Source of the DNA: an uncultured Flavobacteriales bacterium
GTDB taxonomy: Bacteria > Bacteroidota > Bacteroidia > Flavobacteriales_D > Crocinitomicaceae
Length of the DNA: 17,126 nucleotides
Direction: 5' to 3'
NCBI GenBank assembly: GCA_937973685.1
Contig: CALJKJ010000036.1
Span: forward strand, 1 to 17,126
A program made the translations under genes and the position numbers. Below the pieces are notes generated by a model, which was not told the origin of the DNA, searched no databases, and worked only from the letters and a program-made list of their open reading frames with translations. This document shows positions 1-8,328 of this stretch, in pieces; the stretch's first letter is position 1; each line of letters starts with the position of its first letter.

Positions 1-93
1 CAGCAACTTCCACGGTAATTCTATAATTTACACTACGTTGTAACGTAATCATTAAAAAAAGGGATATTACTTCGTGACATTTCGATAAATTAA

Positions 94-126
94 AAACACA
101 ACTCAATCTTACTGTGAGTTGTGTTT
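94..126. terminator. Terminator-like hairpin in repeat copy 1
   Basis: A perfect 12-bp inverted repeat pairs 94-105 (AAACACAACTCA) with 115-126 (TGAGTTGTGTTT) around a 9-base loop. The A-run on one side and T-run on the other would let it act as an intrinsic terminator in either direction. Confidence 0.6.
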
Positions 127-244
127 AAGGGGTAATGATTCTGTAGTACAGCAACTTCCACGGTAATTCTACAATTTACACTACGTTGTAACGTAATTAT
201 TGAAAAAAGGGATATTACTTCGTGACATTTCGATATATTAAAAA

Positions 245-271
245 CACAACTCAATCTTACTGTGAGTTGTG
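245..271. terminator. Terminator-like hairpin in repeat copy 2
   Basis: This is the second-copy version of the hairpin: 245-253 (CACAACTCA) pairs with 263-271 (TGAGTTGTG). The flank after it has drifted (ATTAAT instead of TTT), so it is better placed to end minus-strand transcripts, where the A-run before the stem reads as a U-run. It lies about 60 bases past the stop of the minus-strand transposase gene. Confidence 0.5.
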
Positions 272-321
272 ATTAATAAATAGTTGAAATAACGGTTAGT
301 GGTAAAAGGATATACTACAAA

Positions 322-1694
322 TGAACTTGTATTAACTGCAAATCATGCAGTTCATGTTTTTATTCTGCGCTATTCGAGTGTAATATGCTTTTTTAATTTG
401 TTTACTGAAATTCATTGTTAGTTTTTGATTGGTGTAAACTTCAAAAGGAGTAGAACCGTTTAGAGATCCATGCGGTCTTTCAAACATATAATTATTGATA
501 ATAGTTGGTAAAATAAAGTTTACTTTTTCTAATGTTCCTGGTTTGTAAATCCGTAAATATCGTTTCATGATTTTATTGACTGCTTCTATGGATGAGTTAG
601 AAAAACAAACATCTTTTTTAGCAATAACTTTACTTAATACAGGATTAGAATCAGCTTGCAATAATTGACTTATTGGCAGTGTATGGTTTTCAGCTCCTCC
701 ATCTGCCATTATTTGAATGGAACATGGATGATCAGGATGATATTGATGAATCGTTGAAATAGCCATTTTTAAAGCGTTTAACACATTTTTAGATGAATTA
801 CCTAGTCCAATATTCCACCCTAAAATGGCTTTTGAATAATTATCTGAAACAAAAACAATCCCAACCTTTTTTCCGTCATCTAACTTCCAATAGGTCGTGT
901 CAACGTGTAAATATTCATTTGGTTTTTTTGTAATCAGAACTAAATAATTTTCTTTTTGTTTTTTCCATTTACGCTGTAAATTAAGTATGTTAACATATTT
1001 GTAAAAAGTACTTTTTGAAATGTTTAACTTGTTTTCTCTCAGCAATAAATAGTATATAGATATTCCTGGCCAACATTTAAAATGATCATTTGAAAAAGCA
1101 TTTTTCAATGTTTGAACTTCATAAGGAGATAATTGCAACGGATTTTTTTTAAAACACAATGAGAGTGATGAGTTGTCACATTTGTATTTTAATTGGGCTA
1201 ATTGAGCATGGTAAGATGCTCTTGACATGTTAAAGATCTTACAAGCTAAGTTAGTTTTAAGAATCGTCGCAAGTTGTTGGATTGAATTAATAAGTAATTC
1301 TCTTTTTATGTTAGGTTGCACATATTTATGGATACTAATCCAAACTTTTGTAAAAGTTAGAATTAACGTTTTAAGCTTCTGATGTTTCTCAAATATTTCA
1401 AGATAGTTAAGTGCTTCTTCATTCAATTTCGCAAATTCATTACCAATGTAATCATCAAAATTTATATTTCTCCAAGTTGAAGCAGTAGAGTGGGGTATTT
1501 GATTTCGAAATTTTTCCGGTAAAAGACTTTCCTTTTTTTGATTGTAAAGCCAAATAATAAAACTATGATACTTGTTTCGTTGGCATACGATATTAGAGTC
1601 CATGTAGTGAAATTATAGTTTATTAAATATTAATGAGTTTTTTAAATAGCATTAATGAATTTGAAATGCGCAATAGATATTAAAAATAGGTTCA
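322..1694 (-). mobile_element. IS3/IS481-like insertion sequence, ends tentative
   Basis: The transposase gene implies an insertion sequence. The only terminal inverted repeat I can propose is weak: TGAACTTGTATT inward from 322 and TGAACCTATTTT inward (minus strand) from 1694, matching at 9 of 12 positions. The 5'-TGA end fits the IS3 family. No target duplication is visible next to these ends, so the boundaries are uncertain and the copy may be old. Confidence 0.3.
332..1603 (-). CDS. DDE integrase-core (rve) transposase, IS3/IS481-like
   Basis: This encodes a 423-residue transposase that would cut and join the ends of its insertion sequence. The C-terminal half is an RNase H-fold rve integrase core. 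The catalytic triad is visible as D235 (in HVDTTYW), D301 (in MADGGAEN) and E340 (in NSSIEAVNK), with 38 residues between the second Asp and the Glu. The typical end motif ERPHGSLNGSTPFEVY is at 375-390. The N-terminal half (about 100-215) is rich in helix-turn-helix-like segments, as expected for end binding. The ORF is unbroken from ATG at 1601-1603 to TAA, so the protein looks complete and possibly active. It is a single ORF, unlike many IS3 members that use a programmed frameshift. It lies next to the 148-bp repeat array and faces away from the T9SS genes. Exact IS family assignment is uncertain. Confidence 0.9.
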   Translation of the reverse strand: MDSNIVCQRNKYHSFIIWLYNQKKESLLPEKFRNQIPHSTASTWRNINFDDYIGNEFAKLNEEALNYLEIFEKHQKLKTLILTFTKVWISIHKYVQPNIKRELLINSIQQLATILKTNLACKIFNMSRASYHAQLAQLKYKCDNSSLSLCFKKNPLQLSPYEVQTLKNAFSNDHFKCWPGISIYYLLLRENKLNISKSTFYKYVNILNLQRKWKKQKENYLVLITKKPNEYLHVDTTYWKLDDGKKVGIVFVSDNYSKAILGWNIGLGNSSKNVLNALKMAISTIHQYHPDHPCSIQIMADGGAENHTLPISQLLQADSNPVLSKVIAKKDVCFSNSSIEAVNKIMKRYLRIYKPGTLEKVNFILPTIINNYMFERPHGSLNGSTPFEVYTNQKLTMNFSKQIKKAYYTRIAQNKNMNCMICS

Positions 1695-1721
1695 TTAAAG
1701 AATAAAGACAGTTATTTTTAT

Positions 1722-1740
1722 CCCCCCCCCCAAAAAAAAA
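1722..1740. repeat. C10A9 homopolymer tract
   Basis: Ten C residues (1722-1731) are followed directly by nine A residues (1732-1740). Homopolymer runs of this kind are prone to length change by slipped-strand mispairing. The tract lies in the 348-base gap between the divergent transposase and the large T9SS gene, about 210 bases upstream of the latter's start. I see no convincing promoter in this gap: the closest match to the Bacteroidota -7 box TAnnTTTG is TTAGTTTG near 1850. Confidence 0.9.
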
Positions 1741-1951
1741 GTTGCCATCTAAACAAATCTTAAGCCCATAATTGTTGCATTCAAAAAAAATAGAACAAAT
1801 ACTAAAAATTTTTAGAATCAATCTCTGTGCGAGTTTCATTTTGATTGTGTTAGTTTGTTACTGATTATTTCATTATGAAAATTATGATTCACATTAACAA
1901 TATAAAATGAAAAATTAATAACTAAATACTAATCAATTAAACCAGTACAAC

Positions 1952-4900
1952 ATGAAAATAACACATTTAATGAACAAAATTTTAGCAATATTTTGTATTT
2001 CAATTTGGACTCATTCCTTATTAGGTCAATCAACAACTCCTGGTCTTGCAAATAGAAACATCGCATGGCCATTAAAAACTCCTTCAAGTCAATTTGTATA
2101 TGCATTTCCCGGTTTTATTGGGCAAGGAGTATTGGCAAAACAAACTGAAACTGGTGAAGATTGGGTTTATGATATCAAACCTTATGTAATAAATGGTGTT
2201 CAAACGGGATACATTGTATGTGGTTTTACAACAGCAAAAAACATGTTTTATTCTGAAAGTCATATATCACCACCTGGGTTACATTATGAGGACCCAATTG
2301 ACGTTTCTAGTACCTCTTTTGATGATAGACTGAACACATTTGGAGATTGTGGCAGAAGACTTGCTCATGACGAGTGGTTATCGCAATACAGATCTATGGT
2401 GGGAATGTATGATTTGAATGGAAACCTTGCATGGTGCAAAGGAGGAAATCACTGTGTTGGTTTAAATTCAATTATGCAAACAGCAGATGGTGGTTTCATT
2501 GCTATTGGTGATAATTTCGGTGCTTCATATCGTCAAAATGGGATTGCTTATAAATACAACCCGACTTCAGCGAACTCACCAAGTATGATAGCACAATTAC
2601 CTGCAAATTTTACTACTCAAAGTAGAATTGATCACATAGTTGTATCAAAATACGATGCAAATGGAAACGAACAATGGAGTTATTTATATGGTCCTGAAAG
2701 TTTTGGCTCAGACCTTGATACAAACCAGGTAATTTATTTAACCCGTTGTGGTTCTAATGGTCAAGACATAGCTTACAATCCAGTAACGGGAGGGTACACC
2801 ATTTTAGGTAATCTAAAAGCAGGTTCAAATAGCTTAGCTTCAATGTTAGTAATTAATATCAATGCACAAGGGTTTATTGTAAATCCGCAAACCGATATTA
2901 GAGAAATTACTAGTCCAAAAGGTATTGTATCTTATTCCTTATCATGCAACAGTAACGAATGTATAGTTGCATCGCGTCAAGCTCCACCTATAAATTTAAA
3001 TTATAAATCAGCTGAGTTATACAAAATAAATCAATTGACGTTACAAAATGCTTCTGGGTGGGTCGATAATCCAATTCAATCCAATTCTGGTGATAACCGC
3101 TTTTCTATTTTTCAAGATTGTATACTTGATAATGCAGGTAATGCAATCGTTACACTAATGGAATTAGAAAGTTTTGCAGGTGGAAGTGGTACAAATTTCG
3201 GTGAAGGTTCAGTAGTGAAATATAATTCAAATGGTGTTTTAGTGAATAACACATCAATTGGTAATATCAGAGCTTATGATATGAGAATGGGTATTACTGC
3301 CTCCAATGATGGTGGCTATGCAATTGTAACGTCAAAAAGATCAAAAGATGCAAATGGCGTAGAAATTGTTCCGGATATAAACGCTCAACCATGGGTGGGG
3401 CCTCTACAAAATTTCCTAAATCAAGTTGAATTACCAAATTACACAAATCCTAATACATGTAACTTAGAGCTAGGAACATGGAATACCGATACATACGTAG
3501 CAAAATTAGATGCAAATCTAGTTGTACAATGGGATAAACAATTTGATTCGGATGATAAACTTCCTGAAAATTACCCAGGTGATTTCAAAAAACAAGAATG
3601 CATGTATAGAATTGCAACAGATCAAGATGGAGCTTTTGTTGTTGTCGGTAATTCATCTCATAATACAGATGATTATTTCGCCGCTAAAATATTTTCTGAT
3701 TGCCAAAATAAATTAGCATACGACATCAAAGATGTTACTGATAATGTCTATGAAACGTCTTCTTCTGAAGTTTGGTCTTCACCTAAAAGAGTTGTAGGAA
3801 AAGTATTGATTAAAGCAGGTCGTACATTAACAATTTCAAATACAACGATTGAATTTGCGGATTCAAAAAGAGTTGGTGTAAACACTAGGATTGTAGTGGA
3901 ACCAGGTGGCAAATTAATTGTTACGAATGCAACCCTAACTTCCATTCAAGCATGTGAAAAAGCAATGTGGGATGGAATTGAAGTACAAGGTAATCCATCG
4001 TTGCGCCAATCACCAACAAGTAATCAAGGGTGGGTGCAATTTTCCAATAGCTTTGTAAAAAATGCGCGCGAAGCAGTAACAACGAGAGCTTTGGTTGCAA
4101 GTGATAATGCTTCAACTGATTGGAGTAAAACGGGTGGTGGTATAGTTACAGCTACGAACACTCAATTCATTGATAACCGTAGAGATGTTGAATTCATGGC
4201 TTACCAAGGTTACAGTTCAACAGGTGCCTTATTGAATAATGCTAGTTCATTAAGGTTATGTACCTTCATTACAACGGATAGTTATGGAGATGGTGGTACG
4301 ATGATCGACCCAGCACCACACATTACAATGTGGAAAACAAGAAACGTTGAATTAACAGGTAATAATTTTGAAAATTTGCGATTAAATGTTGCCGTTGATA
4401 AAAAAGGAATTGGTATTGCAACCATTGATGCAGCTTTTGTTGTTGATATGTCATGCACAGGATTTAGTTCAGTAACATATCCTTGTCCAGGTCCTAATGT
4501 AAAATCTAAATTCACAAATCTATACAGTGGTGTTATTGTGTCTAACGGTGCTAATAATACTGCATTTACTGTTCAGAATGCCTTATTTGCAAACAACTTA
4601 TATGGAATTCGCATTGAAGGTGCACATTATGGCAAAGTCTATAAAAACAATTTTAGTATTCCAAATGCAAAAATTGCGAATCAAACAAAATACGCATTCG
4701 GTGTATACATGGCTGGTTCGTATGGTTGTGACATACAAGAAAATATGTTTACCGACAACAATGGAATTTTGAATAATTCGCAAGCAGGTGCCGCAAACAT
4801 GGGGGTTTACATTGCCAATGCTGATCTAGCCAATGGTGGTGTGAAACATTATAGAAATGATTTTACAAACATGGATGTTTCTACGCAGGCAGTTGGGTTA

Positions 4901-6346
4901 AACAACTCACTTCAAATTGATTGCAACCGCTTCTACCACACAAACAATGCCCTATACGCAGACATAAGTGCTGTTGCTGGAGTGCTAGCAAACCAAGGAA
5001 GTTGTGGGATTAATCCCAATATTAATCCAACATTACCGCAAGCCAACGAGTTTTACGGCAATTGCAATGGGGCTAACCGTGTTCAAATAAACAGTGCAAC
5101 AAGTAACTTGTGGCAGTACAATTCGTTTAGCACTGCAGATGTTGGAATTACTCAGTCGTGTATTCTTGGAACAAGTAATTACAACAATTGTTTTTTTCTA
5201 AATCAATATAATCGAGAAAATTCATGCCCGAGTGCATTTACTTCGATCAATGGCGTATTGCAAAAAATGGCTGAAAACAAATCGGAAATAACAAATACAT
5301 TAAAATTGATCGATGGTGGAGATTCAAATGGCATTGCCAATACCATAGCATCAGAAACAGATGGCACGAATTTGCGCAATGCGCTAGTTGTATATAGTCC
5401 TTATTTAAGTGAAGCATCCTTGTTAGCAGTATTAAACAAAAGCATTGCATCTGGTCAAAAGGCACAAATTCTAAGAGAAAATGCTCCGTTTACAGAGAAA
5501 ACCCGCAACGATATTTTTAATTCTGATCTTGTAAATTCAGATAAAAATCAGTTGCTTGCAATTGCAGGTGAATCGCCACTGACAACAATAACGAACCTCG
5601 TTAATTTTTATGTGTCAGAAAATAGAATGTTAGAAAACGATTTAATTGGGCGTTACATTTCAGAGAACGACAATGATGCTGCAATTAATTATTTCAACAA
5701 CAATCCGAGCAAAGAAGCCTTAGCGTCTATTATTCCACTCACATTGGGTGTAAACAATGAAAATGCACTTTTAAACATCAATAATTTATTGAACCTCGCA
5801 CAAGATGTATCAACTACAAAACCAGAAGAAGCGCAATTAATTGCTGACTATTGTCAAATGTTTTTACTTTTTGCTGAAATTGACGAAAAAGAAGGAAGTA
5901 TTTACAGCATGAATCAAACAGAAAAAGAGCAATTAGTAAGCATTGCAAATAATCACGAAGAATTAGCGCCACTTATTCGAAATAGAATTAACTTTGTTTC
6001 AGGTGTTTATCCTTATGTTGACGGTTATGAATTAGATGGGAAAAGAAGTTCACTTGCAGAACAGGCGATAACGTATGATGTTTTACCAGTTACAATGTAT
6101 GACTTCAACTTATATCCAAATCCTGCAACATTCAGGTTAAATTTTGATTTTAATTTAGGCTATCAAACAATGAAATGCATTCAATTATTTAGTGTAACAG
6201 GCCAAGAAGTTGTCAATTTCAATACAATTGAGGATTTAGTCGAGTTAGATACAAAAACGATAACAAATGGAGTGTATTTAGTAAAAGTTTCTTTCAAAGA
6301 AGAAAACCGAGACACACAACTCAAAAAATTAGTGATTCAAAAATAA
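1952..6346 (+). CDS. Large T9SS-secreted protein: propeller-like repeats, beta-helix, type A sorting domain
   Basis: A 1464-residue protein with an N-terminal signal peptide (hydrophobic run in the first 25 residues, likely cut after LLGQ). Residues about 30-585 hold repeats of the type DGGFIAIG and DGGYAIVTS alternating with VSKYDANGNEQWSY, typical of secreted beta-propeller proteins. Residues about 600-1095 look like a right-handed parallel beta-helix: short strands with Asn-rich turns, such as NNLYGIRIEG. A helical Asn/Glu-rich stretch follows (about 1100-1370). Residues about 1386-1464 form a T9SS type A sorting domain with FNLYPNPA, a middle LFSVTGQEV and an end NGVYLVKVSF. The domain directs export across the outer membrane and cleavage or surface attachment. 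The beta-helix suggests polysaccharide binding or adhesion, but no catalytic residues can be assigned. The stop overlaps the next start by one base (TAATG). Confidence 0.93.
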   Translation: MKITHLMNKILAIFCISIWTHSLLGQSTTPGLANRNIAWPLKTPSSQFVYAFPGFIGQGVLAKQTETGEDWVYDIKPYVINGVQTGYIVCGFTTAKNMFYSESHISPPGLHYEDPIDVSSTSFDDRLNTFGDCGRRLAHDEWLSQYRSMVGMYDLNGNLAWCKGGNHCVGLNSIMQTADGGFIAIGDNFGASYRQNGIAYKYNPTSANSPSMIAQLPANFTTQSRIDHIVVSKYDANGNEQWSYLYGPESFGSDLDTNQVIYLTRCGSNGQDIAYNPVTGGYTILGNLKAGSNSLASMLVININAQGFIVNPQTDIREITSPKGIVSYSLSCNSNECIVASRQAPPINLNYKSAELYKINQLTLQNASGWVDNPIQSNSGDNRFSIFQDCILDNAGNAIVTLMELESFAGGSGTNFGEGSVVKYNSNGVLVNNTSIGNIRAYDMRMGITASNDGGYAIVTSKRSKDANGVEIVPDINAQPWVGPLQNFLNQVELPNYTNPNTCNLELGTWNTDTYVAKLDANLVVQWDKQFDSDDKLPENYPGDFKKQECMYRIATDQDGAFVVVGNSSHNTDDYFAAKIFSDCQNKLAYDIKDVTDNVYETSSSEVWSSPKRVVGKVLIKAGRTLTISNTTIEFADSKRVGVNTRIVVEPGGKLIVTNATLTSIQACEKAMWDGIEVQGNPSLRQSPTSNQGWVQFSNSFVKNAREAVTTRALVASDNASTDWSKTGGGIVTATNTQFIDNRRDVEFMAYQGYSSTGALLNNASSLRLCTFITTDSYGDGGTMIDPAPHITMWKTRNVELTGNNFENLRLNVAVDKKGIGIATIDAAFVVDMSCTGFSSVTYPCPGPNVKSKFTNLYSGVIVSNGANNTAFTVQNALFANNLYGIRIEGAHYGKVYKNNFSIPNAKIANQTKYAFGVYMAGSYGCDIQENMFTDNNGILNNSQAGAANMGVYIANADLANGGVKHYRNDFTNMDVSTQAVGLNNSLQIDCNRFYHTNNALYADISAVAGVLANQGSCGINPNINPTLPQANEFYGNCNGANRVQINSATSNLWQYNSFSTADVGITQSCILGTSNYNNCFFLNQYNRENSCPSAFTSINGVLQKMAENKSEITNTLKLIDGGDSNGIANTIASETDGTNLRNALVVYSPYLSEASLLAVLNKSIASGQKAQILRENAPFTEKTRNDIFNSDLVNSDKNQLLAIAGESPLTTITNLVNFYVSENRMLENDLIGRYISENDNDAAINYFNNNPSKEALASIIPLTLGVNNENALLNINNLLNLAQDVSTTKPEEAQLIADYCQMFLLFAEIDEKEGSIYSMNQTEKEQLVSIANNHEELAPLIRNRINFVSGVYPYVDGYELDGKRSSLAEQAITYDVLPVTMYDFNLYPNPATFRLNFDFNLGYQTMKCIQLFSVTGQEVVNFNTIEDLVELDTKTITNGVYLVKVSFKEENRDTQLKKLVIQK

Positions 6347-8034
6347 TGCGTAACCTAAAATTAGTTATAGCCTTTCTTTGCGTGTGTGCTTCAGCACACA
6401 CGCAAATTGGGTATAATCTAACGCATACGTTCGATCCAAATATTTCGATTCACACATCAGTTATTGAAAAGAACGATACCTTAATTATTTTTGGAATAAA
6501 GCAAGTAGGAAATGCTTTTAAACAAAGATACCTGAGATATTGTAATCCGTCAACGGGTGACATATACAGAGATGTGAATTTATCCGATACGAGTGGATAT
6601 GCAGGAGGTCTTCCATGTTTTGAAAGTGTTTTACATAACAATGTAATCTATTTGCTGAATGGTAGAAGACAAAATAGTGATACTACAATTGCAAAATTGC
6701 AAAAACTAGATGCCTTTGGAAATGAGTTATGGAACAAACAATACAACATTGGTAATTACTTTGCAACATTTAACGATATTGAAATTATTAGTGACTCCGT
6801 GCTATTACTAACAGGTGAAATTGAGAGTAGTTACGGTAATTTAGATGTGCGTTTGTTATGGATTGATACAAATGGTACAGTTATCAACGAACGCATTTAT
6901 CCCAAACCGTATATTCAATATGGTTATTTTGTAGATAAATTTTTAAATGGGGATCTTCTACTTTCTGGAGCAAATAGAAATGGTAATTTTAGAACATTCA
7001 CTAGACTAAAACCAAATGGTGATATAATCTGGAACACTAATGTAGGTGGAAACGGCTATAATTATGGGGTGAGCTTTCTTTCACCCAATGATTCTTCAAT
7101 TTATTATTTCGGTAATTATGCCTATTCAGGACAAGTGAGAAGACCTAGAATATTGAAATTAAATGCAGCAGGAGATACCATTTGGTCGTACCGTTTCCCT
7201 GAATACAATGGAATTGATGCAGCTGAAGATAATGGTTATGAAACTGGTGTTTTAGGAAATAACAATTCAATCGTAGCTTTAATGCGCTACAAAGATTCCA
7301 TAACTTATAATAATAGGTACATTCTGCAAGGATTAACGACAGATGGGGTTCCAAAATGGAAACGAAAAATATCCATTCGTGTTTCTAGTAATTACATAAC
7401 GAACTTAAAAAAAATGTCCAACGGAGATTTTGTTGTTACTGGTTATGCTTTTGCAGAGTTTCAAAATGGCACTGTAGAAGATGGTTGGTTGGTTCGTGTC
7501 AATTGCATAGGCTTACATGAACATCCAGTAGATAGTATAAGTATTAGTGGTCAATTTCAATCAGTACAATTAAACAATTTCGCCAATCATTTTTCACATG
7601 CCACAGTAGATTGGGGAGATGGAAGCCCTATAGAAATTCAAGAATCAAATTATTCAGACAGTCTTGAGCACGTAATTTTTAATCACACCTATTCATCACA
7701 GGGTAACTATGATTTAACAGTCAAAACCATTGCCTGCAATGACACCCTTATTCATCAAATACCCATTGAGTTACTTAGCTCTGGCTTAGACAATGATTTG
7801 CTAAATGTTTTTCCAAACCCAAACAACGGAGAATTTTCATTGATGCTCAAACACGATGGCAATGCAGAGATAGCCATCTACGATAACATCGGCAAATTAA
7901 TCTTTGTGAAATCAGAAATAGACCTAAATCAACCTCAAAAAATAACCGTCGACAACCTATCCAACGGCATTTATCACGTCGTCGTAAGAACCGCCACCGC
8001 TCAATTCATGACCAAAATAAAGGTGATGAAATAG
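6346..8034 (+). CDS. T9SS-secreted protein with propeller-like repeats and a PKD-like domain
   Basis: A 562-residue protein. Residues 1-20 are a signal peptide (hydrophobic LVIAFLCVCASA, likely cut before the Gln of HTQ). Residues about 20-385 carry propeller-like repeats ending in motifs such as LDAFGNELWNKQYN and LNAAGDTIWSYRF. Residues about 390-475 resemble a PKD domain (VDWGDGSPIEI, then FNHTYSSQGNYDLTVK). Residues about 485-562 are a T9SS type A sorting domain (LNVFPNPNNGEFSL, then LSNGIYHVVVRTA and a final IKVMK). The start overlaps the stop of the preceding gene by one base, which points to translational coupling and to joint export of the two proteins. The signal-peptide codons contain a perfect 13-bp hairpin (6377-6406). 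The role is unknown: a surface or secreted structural or binding protein is most likely. Confidence 0.92.
   Translation: MRNLKLVIAFLCVCASAHTQIGYNLTHTFDPNISIHTSVIEKNDTLIIFGIKQVGNAFKQRYLRYCNPSTGDIYRDVNLSDTSGYAGGLPCFESVLHNNVIYLLNGRRQNSDTTIAKLQKLDAFGNELWNKQYNIGNYFATFNDIEIISDSVLLLTGEIESSYGNLDVRLLWIDTNGTVINERIYPKPYIQYGYFVDKFLNGDLLLSGANRNGNFRTFTRLKPNGDIIWNTNVGGNGYNYGVSFLSPNDSSIYYFGNYAYSGQVRRPRILKLNAAGDTIWSYRFPEYNGIDAAEDNGYETGVLGNNNSIVALMRYKDSITYNNRYILQGLTTDGVPKWKRKISIRVSSNYITNLKKMSNGDFVVTGYAFAEFQNGTVEDGWLVRVNCIGLHEHPVDSISISGQFQSVQLNNFANHFSHATVDWGDGSPIEIQESNYSDSLEHVIFNHTYSSQGNYDLTVKTIACNDTLIHQIPIELLSSGLDNDLLNVFPNPNNGEFSLMLKHDGNAEIAIYDNIGKLIFVKSEIDLNQPQKITVDNLSNGIYHVVVRTATAQFMTKIKVMK
6377..6406 (+). 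other. Perfect 13-bp hairpin inside the signal-peptide codons
   Basis: TTTGCGTGTGTGC (6377-6389) and GCACACACGCAAA (6394-6406) are exact reverse complements around a TTCA loop. The stem starts 31 bases after the first base of the downstream start codon and covers codons 11-20. No U-run follows, so it is not a standard terminator. It may slow ribosomes, tune coupling between the two T9SS genes, or protect the 3' end of the upstream message. Confidence 0.85.
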
Positions 8035-8068
8035 TGTGTTGTTTTTAGAGATAAAGTAATTACTTTTT

Positions 8069-8295
8069 ATGGGAAACATAGCTATTTCAATAGACAAACA
8101 AATTGAAAAATTAAAATCAAGACGAATTGATTTTGAAGATTATTCCGAACAAAAAATCAAAGAAATTCTTTTAGATTTAGGCTACTATAGACTAGGTTTC
8201 TATTGGTACGACCTTCGTAAAAAGGATGTTTTAATGATATTTTATTTTAACAGAACATCAATTTTGAAAACTCTGTAGGTCAGTATAAAGCATGA
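8069..8295 (+). pseudogene. Abi_2 (AbiD/F-type) gene remnant, frameshifted and cut short
   Basis: From ATG 8069 the reading frame gives 69 residues to the stop at 8276-8278. The first 50 match the N-terminal pattern of Abi_2 abortive-infection proteins: IDKQIEKLKSRRIDF, then LDLGYYRLGFYWYDLRKK. After that the frame degrades. A second frame from about 8254 reads NINFENSVGQYKA to a stop at 8293-8295, which looks like the continuation of the same domain after an indel. The rest of the family's roughly 300 residues, including the catalytic HEPN segment, is absent. The subtype (YYRLGFYWY) differs from the intact Abi_2 protein at 9691 (YYRLSAYFLPY), so it is not a simple duplicate. This marks the upstream border of the defence island. 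Translation of a short N-terminal peptide is possible but a function is unlikely. Confidence 0.75.
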
Positions 8296-8328
8296 GAAAA
8301 GTAATAGTATATAATAATAACACTAAAA

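Larger units (their letters stand above)
1..271. repeat. 148-bp tandem direct repeat, two copies visible
   Basis: The block starting CAGCAACTTCCACGG at position 1 begins again at 149. It stays nearly identical to about 271, with a few substitutions (for example at the bases matching 24, 49 and 54). Each copy contains the near-palindrome TACGTT-GT-AACGTA (34-47 and 182-195) and ends in a hairpin built on ACAACTCA and TGAGTTGT. The first copy starts at the window edge, so the array may continue to the left. No ORF lies in it. It could be an intergenic repeat family or a duplicated terminator segment; its function is unknown. Confidence 0.9.

Noticed and set aside
1642..1839. 65-codon minus-strand ORF running through the C10A9 tract
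   Set aside because: It reads homopolymers as FFFGGG, has no recognisable domain, and would change frame with any slippage.
8039..8068. TTG-19-TACTTTTT promoter before the Abi_2 remnant
   Set aside because: The -7-like box abuts the ATG at 8069, so the transcript would begin inside the ORF; it is likely AT-rich coincidence.
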